64,000 nucleotides of DNA, taken from Polyangiaceae bacterium. Its GTDB lineage: Bacteria > Myxococcota_A > Polyangia > Polyangiales > Polyangiaceae. The position numbers and the translations under genes were made by a program. The first letter of the stretch is position 1; each line of letters begins with the position of its first letter. This document shows, piece by piece, positions 8,971-16,556 of this stretch. The stretch is taken from contig JAPYTK010000002.1 of the NCBI GenBank assembly GCA_029941785.1, positions 1 through 64,000 on the forward strand, read 5' to 3'. The notes under the pieces are model-generated. The model had not been told where the DNA came from and did not search any database. It saw only the letters and a program-made list of their open reading frames with translations.

Positions 8971-10001
8971 TGTTTGGGCTACGCCCAATGCGACGAAAAT
9001 TCACGGCGGCGCAGCGAGATCTCGGCGCTGACAATCCGGTTGTGCGGGCGGGTGCAGCCGCCGATTTGCCAAGGCACGAAGCGGGGCACCGCGATGAGGT
9101 GATCGAACTTCTGTCGAGTGCGCTGCAGGACGACCACGCGCAAGTGAGAGGGGCCGCAGCACTCGCACTCGCGGACCTAAGCGGCCTCGAAGCGATTCAC
9201 GCCTTGCGAAAGGCGGCGCGCGACAGTGCTCCACACGTTCGGCAGATGGCGCTCACAGCGATCGGTGAAATAGGTGACAAAAGTGCACTGCCCGAGGTCA
9301 AACGATCGCTTCAGGACGAATCGGCGGCGGTCCGCTTTCAGGCGGTCATCGCCTTCCCGCGAATATGTCAAGATCCTGAAACGGCGACCGTCGCCCTTCT
9401 CAACGCCACACGAGATGACGACGATCTCGTGTGTCACATCGCTCTACGCATGGCAGAGGAACTCGGCCACGCGAGCGATGTGGTCGATCCCCGGATTGCC
9501 GATCGCTCCCTCGAGATGCTCGACCATGATTCGGAACGCGTCCAGTTGGCGAGCGCGGTCATCCTGGGCCGAATCGGTCGTCTGGAAGGTCGGGAGATCC
9601 TGCTCGACGCCGCGCGCGGCGTCTTCCGAACAGGAGAACTCGACGATGAGGCTGCAGCGATCGAACTGTGCGGAGAATTGCAGATCCACGATGCCATCGA
9701 CGGGCTCGCCGCCAGAGCTTTTCAACGGCGTCTTTTTCACCGAGATCCGCTCACCTGGCAGGCCCGAGTGGCTCTCGCACGGATGGGTGAGGCTCGCGCC
9801 ATCTCATGGATCGAGCGCGAACTCAGCGCTTGGACGCGCGAGCGGCGAACCTTGGCGGTCGCGGCGGCAGGAAAAGCAAAACTCGCAAGCCTGAAGGCGA
9901 AGCTCGAGGACATGCGGGACAAGCCGCATCTCGCCGATTCTTTCGCCGTGGCCGAAGCTCTCGCCAATCTGGAGGCCTCCGATGAGCCCGTTGAACATTA
10001 A
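8970..10001 (+). CDS. HEAT-repeat protein
   Basis: A 343-residue protein composed of alpha-helical HEAT/PBS-lyase-like repeats, for example VRGAAALALADLSGLEA, VRQMALTAIGEIGDKSA and VQLASAVILGRIGRLEG. Such solenoids mediate protein-protein contacts. The start is ATG 8970, which overlaps the upstream stop (TGATG); the track's start at 8628 runs through the upstream gene in another frame and is rejected. It overlaps the next gene by 20 bases. There is no signal peptide, so it is likely cytoplasmic. Function unknown. Confidence 0.82.
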   Translation: MFGLRPMRRKFTAAQRDLGADNPVVRAGAAADLPRHEAGHRDEVIELLSSALQDDHAQVRGAAALALADLSGLEAIHALRKAARDSAPHVRQMALTAIGEIGDKSALPEVKRSLQDESAAVRFQAVIAFPRICQDPETATVALLNATRDDDDLVCHIALRMAEELGHASDVVDPRIADRSLEMLDHDSERVQLASAVILGRIGRLEGREILLDAARGVFRTGELDDEAAAIELCGELQIHDAIDGLAARAFQRRLFHRDPLTWQARVALARMGEARAISWIERELSAWTRERRTLAVAAAGKAKLASLKAKLEDMRDKPHLADSFAVAEALANLEASDEPVEH

Positions 10002-10983
10002 CGGCGTCCGCTACGACGACCGCGAAAGCGGGGGACACGTCGAGAGTTACTTCTTCAAAGCAACCGCGCCCGATGCCGAGCGAGCCTTCTGGATCAAGAC
10101 GACGATTTTTCGAGACCGAACAGGTACACGCGCCGAAGCTTGGGCGATCGCCTTCGACCATCGCGATGCGAGCCGCACGCACGTTGCGGCGAAACACTCG
10201 CTACCCATGTCTCAGGCCAGCTTTGACCGCGATGCCCTCGAGGTGCGCTGGAGAACCGATCACGGTGATCAGATTCACGTCAGCGCAAATCACTTGAGCG
10301 GCCGTGTACACACCGAAGATCATGACTTGTCCTGGGATCTCCGCTTCGAGTCGCGCGGCGCACCGTTCATCACCCTGCCGATGGAACGCATGTACCGCTC
10401 ACGATTCCCGTCTTCCAAGACGGTCACTCCCCATCCTGATGCGTCGTTCTTCGGATCGCTGACCGTGGACGGCGAAACGTGGTCGATCGACGACTGGCGA
10501 GGAATGCAGGGTCACAACTGGGGTCGCAGCCACGCCGAATTGTACGCTTGGCTACACTGCAATCAGTTCAATTGCGGCGATGACCTGGTCATCGAGGCGG
10601 TCAGCGCGAGGATTCCGCTCGGCCCACTCCGACCAACGATGACCGTGATCTACGTGAGGCATCGCGGTCGGGATTTCGCCTTTCACGGGCCGCGCGAACT
10701 TGTGACCTCACACGGCGACATCGGCCTTCGTCGATACAGCTTTGAGGCCAAGAACCGCAGCGCGAGGATCCGCGGCGAAGTCGACGCTAAAACCGCCGAC
10801 TTCGTGGGTTTGTACTATCCCAATCCCGACGGCCCGATGACGTACTGCTTGAACAGCAAACTCGCCTCGCTTCGAGCCCGGATTGAAATCACCGGGACGG
10901 AGCCGATCGACTTCACGTCGCGCGCCGCCGCCCTGGAAATTGGCACGCGAGCGAGCGATCACGGAGTGAGGATGTACGTATGA
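9982..10983 (+). CDS. AttH/CrtC-like (lipocalin-type hydratase superfamily) protein
   Basis: A 333-residue protein without a signal peptide. The segment DDWRGMQGHNWGRSHAELYA, followed by WLHCNQF, resembles the conserved GxxGHxWG...W core of the AttH/CrtC (carotenoid 1,2-hydratase and tocopherol-cyclase-like) beta-barrel superfamily. Members act on or bind hydrophobic ligands. No carotenoid genes are nearby, so a hydratase role is not supported; a lipid-binding role is only a guess. It overlaps the HEAT-repeat gene upstream and the DUF4149-like gene downstream (ATGA). Confidence 0.6.
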   Translation: MSPLNINGVRYDDRESGGHVESYFFKATAPDAERAFWIKTTIFRDRTGTRAEAWAIAFDHRDASRTHVAAKHSLPMSQASFDRDALEVRWRTDHGDQIHVSANHLSGRVHTEDHDLSWDLRFESRGAPFITLPMERMYRSRFPSSKTVTPHPDASFFGSLTVDGETWSIDDWRGMQGHNWGRSHAELYAWLHCNQFNCGDDLVIEAVSARIPLGPLRPTMTVIYVRHRGRDFAFHGPRELVTSHGDIGLRRYSFEAKNRSARIRGEVDAKTADFVGLYYPNPDGPMTYCLNSKLASLRARIEITGTEPIDFTSRAAALEIGTRASDHGVRMYV

Positions 10984-11606
10984 GCGACCAGCCGGCTGCA
11001 GGTGAAGATGTCTTCAGCGAAGACGATCTGGGACCAAGCGCACATGACATTCGCCAAGCGAGGCGCCGACTCGGCGAGCGCATAGCCACAGCGATCGCGG
11101 CCACGTGCTGCGGCGTGTGGGCCGGTGGTTTGATCGCGCTGGGTGCCTGTGCTGCACCGTTGGTTTTCGAGCTAACCCCCTACCCACACTCCGGCAATGC
11201 AATGACCGCCGTGTTCGCACGTTTCGACAGTATTGCCGTGGGCTTGGCGGTCGTGGTACTCGGCTGCGAGGCGGCTCGCACACTCCTCGCCTGGCGAAGC
11301 GGACAGCTCCTCGCGGCCCGTTTTCGGCGTTATCTCGCGATACTCGCCGCGCTGGGCGCGGTCTTCAGCGCCACTCGGCTCACTCCCGCAATACAGTCGT
11401 TGTACTCGCGCGGCGCCCGCCGGGGCTTCGGCGAGGCGGGCCGTCAGTTCGAGGCCCTGCACGCCCAATCCGAAATGGTCGGCAAAGCGACCGTCGTGAT
11501 CGCGGTCGTGCTTATCTTTCTCCACATTTTTACGCTCCAGGGACGCCAAGACGAGGAGACTGACAAAGTGCCCACCCCGCTGCCTCCGGGCGGCCGCCTC
11601 CCCTGA
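10980..11606 (+). CDS. DUF4149-like multi-pass membrane protein
   Basis: A 208-residue protein with a charged N-terminal tail (about 40 residues) and four likely transmembrane helices. The first has the GLIALGACAAPLVFE pattern seen in DUF4149/TMEM205-like proteins; the last ends at VLIFLHIFTLQ. The C-terminal tail is Pro/Gly-rich. ATG 10980 overlaps the upstream TGA (ATGA), so it is translationally coupled as the fourth gene of the operon. Function unknown. Confidence 0.68.
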   Translation: MSDQPAAGEDVFSEDDLGPSAHDIRQARRRLGERIATAIAATCCGVWAGGLIALGACAAPLVFELTPYPHSGNAMTAVFARFDSIAVGLAVVVLGCEAARTLLAWRSGQLLAARFRRYLAILAALGAVFSATRLTPAIQSLYSRGARRGFGEAGRQFEALHAQSEMVGKATVVIAVVLIFLHIFTLQGRQDEETDKVPTPLPPGGRLP

Positions 11607-11671
11607 TCGGCCCGAAGCTCCCGACCAAGACGAGTGTTGTCGCTCCCGGTGGCGACTTGTACAAAGGAGTC

Positions 11672-11977
11672 ATGAGCGACGATCGCCTGCTGAGCGGCTT
11701 CATGAACCACGATTACGTGATCACCTTTGAAATCGCTGACAAAGATGCACGCCAGGCGATGACCAAGCTGTGCGAGGACGACTGGGACGGCGATGCGATC
11801 ACAACCACGACCTGGGAAATCTCGACCGAGTTGAGCCCCGACAAAATGGAAACCGCCGTGGCAACACACCTCTCGGAAGGCGACCGAGCGGCCTATTATT
11901 ACCTGACCCCGCCTCTTGGCAGCGGGATCCCTGGCGTGGCGGACGCAAAACGAATTTTTCGCGTGGTTTTGAGTTGA
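11672..11977 (+). CDS. Hypothetical protein (101 aa)
   Basis: A small acidic protein of no recognised family. The ATG at 11672 follows AAAGGAG closely (2-base gap, shorter than usual). The track's TTG start at 11657 and the internal ATG at 11702 (MNHDYVITFEIA) are alternatives. The composition is soluble with no signal peptide. Codon usage matches its neighbours, supporting a real gene. Confidence 0.55.
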   Translation: MSDDRLLSGFMNHDYVITFEIADKDARQAMTKLCEDDWDGDAITTTTWEISTELSPDKMETAVATHLSEGDRAAYYYLTPPLGSGIPGVADAKRIFRVVLS

Positions 11978-12033
11978 TTGGCGGCTTGACGCGATCCTCG
12001 TGCGAGCCCTAGTTTCGAGATTCCAAACGGCGA

Positions 12034-12051
12034 GGCCTAAGGTTGTAGGCC
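12034..12051. other. Perfect 6-bp stem hairpin upstream of the FHA-GGDEF gene
   Basis: GGCCTA-AGGTTG-TAGGCC forms a 6-bp stem with a 6-base loop. No T-run follows on either strand, so it is not a clear intrinsic terminator. It lies about 33 bases before the GTG start of the diguanylate cyclase gene and could be an operator or 5'-UTR structure. Confidence 0.35.
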
Positions 12052-12083
12052 ACCCCCCATCATTCCGGTAACATGCGGCGGAC

Positions 12084-12989
12084 GTGAGCAGCTTCGACGA
12101 AAAGACCCGAGTTACTCAGGTCATTCGACCCTCGGATGCGAATGAAGAGGACGGTATTGACCGTACCGATTGCTTGGTCATCATTTACACGAAGGAGCCC
12201 ACGCTGCTCGGCAAGCGCTTCGTGATCGAAGACAGTCCGATGCGCATCGGTCGCGGGGCTGACAACCATATCGTGCTCGACAGTGACTCCGTCTCCCGCA
12301 GCCATGCTCACTTCATGAAGCAGGAGCAAAAATGGCTGCTGACCGACGACGGGAGCACGAACGGCACCTATTGCAACGATGAGCAAGTCGTCCGCGAGGT
12401 GGCCTTGCTCAACGGCGACCGCATCAAGGTGGGCTCGACCATCTTCAAGTTCCTGTCGGGAGCGGATGTCGAAGCGCAGTACCACGAGGAGATTTATCGG
12501 CTCACCATCGTCGATGGGCTGACCCAGGTACACAACAAGCGGTATCTCTTCGAGGCCCTCGAACGCGAGCTGATCCGTGCTCGACGCCACAACCGAGATC
12601 TCACGGTGTTGATGTTCGACATCGATCACTTCAAGCGGATCAACGATCTTCACGGGCACCTCGCAGGCGACTTCGTGCTGAAAGAACTCGCACGCATCGT
12701 GCAGTCGCGCATTCGTCGAGACGAGGTCTTCGCCCGCTACGGCGGCGAGGAGTTTTGCATCATCCTTCCGGAAACGAAAATTGACGGTGCACTCGAGCTG
12801 GCCGAACGCCTGCGAGGCGAGATCGAAGATCATCTCTTCGTCTTTCAACAAGATGAAATCAGAGCGACGATCAGCATCGGCGCCGCAGAGCTCGCCGAAG
12901 ACGACCGGAACGCATCCGAACTGCTGAAGCGTTCTGACGAGTGTCTGTACGAAGCCAAGAACTCTGGCCGCAATCGCGTCTGCGCATGA
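12084..12989 (+). CDS. FHA domain - GGDEF diguanylate cyclase
   Basis: A 301-residue regulator. An N-terminal Thr-containing tail (DEKTRVTQV) is followed by an FHA phosphothreonine-binding domain (about 42-125, with RIGRGADNHIVL, SRSHAHF and GSTNGT). A GGDEF domain follows (about 140-300) with active-site GGEEF at 220-224 and FDIDHFKRIND, so c-di-GMP synthesis is likely. The product-inhibition I-site, normally RxxD five residues before GGEEF, reads RRDE here and appears degenerate. The N-terminal Thr motif may be a kinase target for intramolecular FHA binding (inference). Translation starts at GTG. The stop overlaps the aminotransferase ATG (ATGA). Confidence 0.9.
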   Translation: MSSFDEKTRVTQVIRPSDANEEDGIDRTDCLVIIYTKEPTLLGKRFVIEDSPMRIGRGADNHIVLDSDSVSRSHAHFMKQEQKWLLTDDGSTNGTYCNDEQVVREVALLNGDRIKVGSTIFKFLSGADVEAQYHEEIYRLTIVDGLTQVHNKRYLFEALERELIRARRHNRDLTVLMFDIDHFKRINDLHGHLAGDFVLKELARIVQSRIRRDEVFARYGGEEFCIILPETKIDGALELAERLRGEIEDHLFVFQQDEIRATISIGAAELAEDDRNASELLKRSDECLYEAKNSGRNRVCA

Positions 12990-14314
12990 GCGCCGACTCT
13001 GCGTCGGACCTCAAAGGTCTCGAGCTGGCGCGACGCTTGGCAGCTGTCGATTGCCCAGCCTTCGCCCACCGCCGCAACAGCCGCGCCGGCGCAAGTCCCG
13101 ACGGACCTCCCCCGATCGTTCTTGCGCGGGGCCGCGGACACGAGGTCACCGACGTCGATGGACGCACCTACGTCGATCTCGTTGCCGGCTTCGGGTCCCT
13201 GCTACTCGGCCACGATCACCCCGCCATCAGACAAGCGATCGCGAAGCAATCGACCAAGCTCGTACAAGGGATGGGCGACGTCTACGCGAGCGACGTGAAA
13301 GTCGAGATCATGGAGCGCATCGCCGCGCTCAGCGCCGCGGCCTTCGATTGGCCAGACGCGCAGGTGCTCCTGTGCCAATCAGGCGGAGATGCCGTCACCG
13401 CGGCGCTCAAGACCGCTACGCTCGCAACCGGCCGCGACACGATTATCGCCTTCGATGGCGCCTACCATGGTCTCGGATACGCCCCACTGGCGGCCTGCGG
13501 TTTTCAGGCGGGCTTTCGAGCACCTTTCGCGGAGCAACTCAGCAAACACATCCTCTTCGCCCCCTACCCGGGCGTGCGCGGCGCGACGGAGAGACACGCC
13601 CTCGACTTCGTCGCGCAATGCCTGGAGCAAGAGAAGGTCGCCGCAGTGCTCGTCGAGCCAATCTTGGGACGAGGTGGCTGCATCGTGCCCCCAACGAACT
13701 TCCTTCGGCAACTCGCCGCCCAGGCTCGGGCGAGCGGCGCGTTGCTCATCGCCGATGAAATCTGGACCGGCTTGGGCCGCACGGGCACCCTCGTTCGATC
13801 CGCTGACGAGGGTGCACATGCCGACATCGTCTGCTTTGGCAAAGGGCTGGGTGGTGGTCTGTCGCTCTCCGCCTGCGTCGCGCCGGCGGCGATCATGGGC
13901 GCATGGGCCCAAGGAGGCCAGGTCGTCCACTCCTCCACTCACGCCGGCCACCCCCTGTCGTGCGCCACGGCGCTCGCCACGCTCGAGACGCTCGAACGCG
14001 AACAACTCGTCCGTCGCTCACGCGAAGTGGGATCGCGGTTCGTGGCCACGCTACAGCGCGAACTCACCAGCCTCGAAGCGGTCACGGAGATCCGCGGAGA
14101 AGGCCTGCTCATCGGAATCGAGTTGAGTTCGGCCGCCCTCACGCAACGCCTGGTAGGCGAACTGCGCGAAGCCGGCTTTCTCGTCATCACGGGCGGCGTC
14201 GCCGGCGACACCCTCACGCTAAGTCCCGCACTCACAATCGAGGAAGCGGAATTGAACCGCTTCGCCACGACCTTGTCCTCGCTCCTGCACTCAGCTGCCG
14301 CCGAGACCGATTGA
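12986..14314 (+). CDS. Class III PLP-dependent aminotransferase
   Basis: A 442-residue fold-type I aminotransferase of the omega-amino-acid:pyruvate / glutamate-1-semialdehyde type. It has the PLP-phosphate segment QSGGDAVTAALK (131-142), GAYHG (158-162), DEIWTGLGRTG with Asp257 contacting the pyridine nitrogen, and Schiff-base Lys286 in CFGKGLGGGLS. It moves an amino group to a carbonyl, often an aldehyde. ATG 12986 overlaps the upstream TGA. The LuxE-like and LuxC-like genes follow in the same direction, suggesting it aminates an aldehyde made by them (inference). Confidence 0.88.
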   Translation: MSADSASDLKGLELARRLAAVDCPAFAHRRNSRAGASPDGPPPIVLARGRGHEVTDVDGRTYVDLVAGFGSLLLGHDHPAIRQAIAKQSTKLVQGMGDVYASDVKVEIMERIAALSAAAFDWPDAQVLLCQSGGDAVTAALKTATLATGRDTIIAFDGAYHGLGYAPLAACGFQAGFRAPFAEQLSKHILFAPYPGVRGATERHALDFVAQCLEQEKVAAVLVEPILGRGGCIVPPTNFLRQLAAQARASGALLIADEIWTGLGRTGTLVRSADEGAHADIVCFGKGLGGGLSLSACVAPAAIMGAWAQGGQVVHSSTHAGHPLSCATALATLETLEREQLVRRSREVGSRFVATLQRELTSLEAVTEIRGEGLLIGIELSSAALTQRLVGELREAGFLVITGGVAGDTLTLSPALTIEEAELNRFATTLSSLLHSAAAETD

Positions 14315-14324
14315 AGCCTCAGCC

Positions 14325-15449
14325 ATGACGGTGACGACAGCAGAGGCCAGCCTCCGGCGAAGTGACGCCCTGCACGAGCGCGTGCAGCGGTTCATTCGGC
14401 AATCCATGAACGCGCAGCCCGAGACCACGTTCGATTCGCTGGCCATCGAGATTGCACGCTTCCAATACGACACCAACCCGCTGCTCGCGCGTCTTTACAA
14501 CGCCCGTCAGGTGCAAATCCATTCGGTGTCGGGGTCGGAGCAGCTGCCTGGCGTTCCTACCGACTTGTTTCGCCTGAAGCGCGTCGCCAGTCACCTCGCT
14601 CAACACGACCGTCGATGCTTCGAGACGAGCGGGACGACAGCTCACGACAGCCAACGCGGGCGCCACCCGATGCGCACGACGGCCACCTACGAACTGTCGG
14701 CGATGAGTTGGGCTCCCCAGTGGCTGTGGCCCGACGGCGACGATCTGGACTTCATCGTGCTCGCTGCACCCGAGGATCGAGAGCCTCAGTCCTCACTTGG
14801 TTTCATGCTCGCCCGTTTCGCGGAGACCTTGCAGGGAACGACGAGCTGGCACCTCTCGGGAGAGAAACTCGACATTCAGAGCGTTCGCGCTAGGTTCGCC
14901 TCTTCGATCCGAGAAGGTCGACGCGTTCTCATCGCGGGCACATCTTTCGCCTTCGTGCACCTTTGCGATGCATGGATCGACGACCCTGTCTCGCTGCCTG
15001 CAGGAAGTCGAATCATGCAAACCGGCGGCTTCAAGGGGCGATCGCGCGAGATCTCACCTGATCGGCTCGCTCACATGATGAGTGACCGCCTCGGGATCCC
15101 CCTCGACCACATCGTCGGCGAGTACGGCATGACCGAGCTTGGCAGTCAGCTGTATCAAGGGCAGCTTCGCGGTGGAGTGGACCGCTATCACCCGCCGCCG
15201 TGGTTGAGAGTAAAGGCCGTCGATCCGCTCTCCCTCGCTCCTGTCGAGTCAGGACAGATCGGCATCGCCCGTTTCGTCGATTTGGCCAACGTCGATTCCG
15301 CCGTAGCGATCCAAACAGCCGATCGCATCCGGCTCCACAGCGACGGCACGGTCGAACTGCTCGGCCGTTTGCCCGGTGCCTCTCCACGCGGATGCTCGCT
15401 GGCGCTCGAGCACCTCTTCGACGACGAGAACGCGGAACCCAGAGGATGA
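14325..15449 (+). CDS. LuxE-like acyl-protein synthetase
   Basis: A 374-residue protein, close to the usual LuxE length (about 370-380). It carries the adenylation motif ETSGTTAHDSQRGRH (from about residue 100), GEYGMTELGSQLY and a C-terminal RGCSLALEHLF whose Cys (about 357) sits where LuxE keeps its acyl-accepting Cys. LuxE activates a carboxylic acid as acyl-AMP, holds it as a Cys thioester, and passes it to LuxC for reduction. No luciferase (luxAB) is present. The gene starts 10 bases after the aminotransferase and overlaps the LuxC-like gene by ATGA. Confidence 0.8.
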   Translation: MTVTTAEASLRRSDALHERVQRFIRQSMNAQPETTFDSLAIEIARFQYDTNPLLARLYNARQVQIHSVSGSEQLPGVPTDLFRLKRVASHLAQHDRRCFETSGTTAHDSQRGRHPMRTTATYELSAMSWAPQWLWPDGDDLDFIVLAAPEDREPQSSLGFMLARFAETLQGTTSWHLSGEKLDIQSVRARFASSIREGRRVLIAGTSFAFVHLCDAWIDDPVSLPAGSRIMQTGGFKGRSREISPDRLAHMMSDRLGIPLDHIVGEYGMTELGSQLYQGQLRGGVDRYHPPPWLRVKAVDPLSLAPVESGQIGIARFVDLANVDSAVAIQTADRIRLHSDGTVELLGRLPGASPRGCSLALEHLFDDENAEPRG

Positions 15450-16543
15450 GCCAGACAGAAGCGAAGCTACGGGTCCAGCACCTGCTCGCCGCGGCGCGGG
15501 CCGTGCGCGATGAAACGCACCCTGTCGGCATGAAGGCACGGCAGCGGCTCGTCTATGAGGTCGGGCTGACTCCACAGGGCGTCGAGCTGGCCCTCGGCGA
15601 GTACCTCGAATGCGATCCCGATCCGGTTTGCCTCGAACGTTTGGTCGCGCGGGCAAAACCCGCCAGCGCGTGCCACGTCCTGCTCTCGGCAAATGTCTGC
15701 ACGGCGGCTCATCGCGCCATCGCCTTCGCCCTTGCCAGCTCAAAGCATGTGCTCGTCCGCCCCTCGCGCCGCGACCCCGTAGTCGCGGAGCTGTTGATCC
15801 AGCAACTGCAAGCCAATGACGCGTTTGGCGCGTGTGGCTCGATCGAGCGGGTCGATTCCATCGACCCTCGACCAGGGGAACAGCTGCATCTGTACGGACA
15901 TGACGAGACCCTTTCCCACATCACCAGCTCCTTGCCCGCGGGCATCGACCTGTACGCTCACGGGACCGGTTTTGGGCTCGCCCTCGTCGGGCCAGCACAG
16001 GACCGGCCTCCCCTCGCTGCATCCCTCGCACAAGACCTGGTCGTGTTCGACGGCCAAGGGTGTCTCTCGCCGCGCGTGGTGCTTCTGGGAAATGCCACCG
16101 CCACCGAGATCGAGGCCTTTGCCGCTCAGCTCCACGAGGACCTGCAGCGCCTGGGGCAAGCGGTTCCACGCGCTACTCTAAGCGACGAAGAAAGAGCTTC
16201 CCTGCGCCGCGCACAGTCGACCTTTGAAGCCCTCGGCGGCTGGCTCCACGGCCCTCATCATGCCATTGGCATCGATCTCGAACCCGAGCGGCTTCACCTG
16301 CTCCCCGCTTTGCGCTCGGTCGTCGTGACGGGTGGCGGAGCCGACCAACTCGCGTCCTACCTCGGCCCGCACAGCCACATGATCACCTGCGTGGCAGGAG
16401 ACAATTCGCCCCCATGCTTCGGCCCGCTGCTCAAGCCTCTCGGACGCGCCCGCCACTGCGCGCTCGGCGACATGCAAAAACCACCCTTCGATGGCCCAGT
16501 GGACTTGCGGCAGGCCGATGACGCCGAGCGAGCCCAGTGCTAG
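15446..16543 (+). CDS. LuxC-like acyl (fatty acid) reductase, aldehyde-dehydrogenase fold
   Basis: A 365-residue protein, shorter than Vibrio LuxC (about 480). The segment HVLLSANVCTAAHRAI, followed by KHVLVRPSRRDP, matches the cofactor-binding region of the LuxC/ALDH family. VVFDGQGCLSPRVV contains the expected catalytic Cys206. It should reduce an acyl group delivered by the LuxE-like protein to an aldehyde using NADPH (known for the family). The start ATG overlaps the LuxE TGA, so the two are coupled; the track's 15200 start runs through luxE in another frame and is rejected. Acyl chain and substrate are unknown. Confidence 0.8.
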   Translation: MSQTEAKLRVQHLLAAARAVRDETHPVGMKARQRLVYEVGLTPQGVELALGEYLECDPDPVCLERLVARAKPASACHVLLSANVCTAAHRAIAFALASSKHVLVRPSRRDPVVAELLIQQLQANDAFGACGSIERVDSIDPRPGEQLHLYGHDETLSHITSSLPAGIDLYAHGTGFGLALVGPAQDRPPLAASLAQDLVVFDGQGCLSPRVVLLGNATATEIEAFAAQLHEDLQRLGQAVPRATLSDEERASLRRAQSTFEALGGWLHGPHHAIGIDLEPERLHLLPALRSVVVTGGGADQLASYLGPHSHMITCVAGDNSPPCFGPLLKPLGRARHCALGDMQKPPFDGPVDLRQADDAERAQC

Positions 16544-16556
16544 GTTAAGCCCTTCG

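Noticed and set aside
15200-15445. N-terminal extension of the LuxC-like ORF
   Set aside because: Overlaps luxE in another frame; the ATGA at 15446 is the coupled start.
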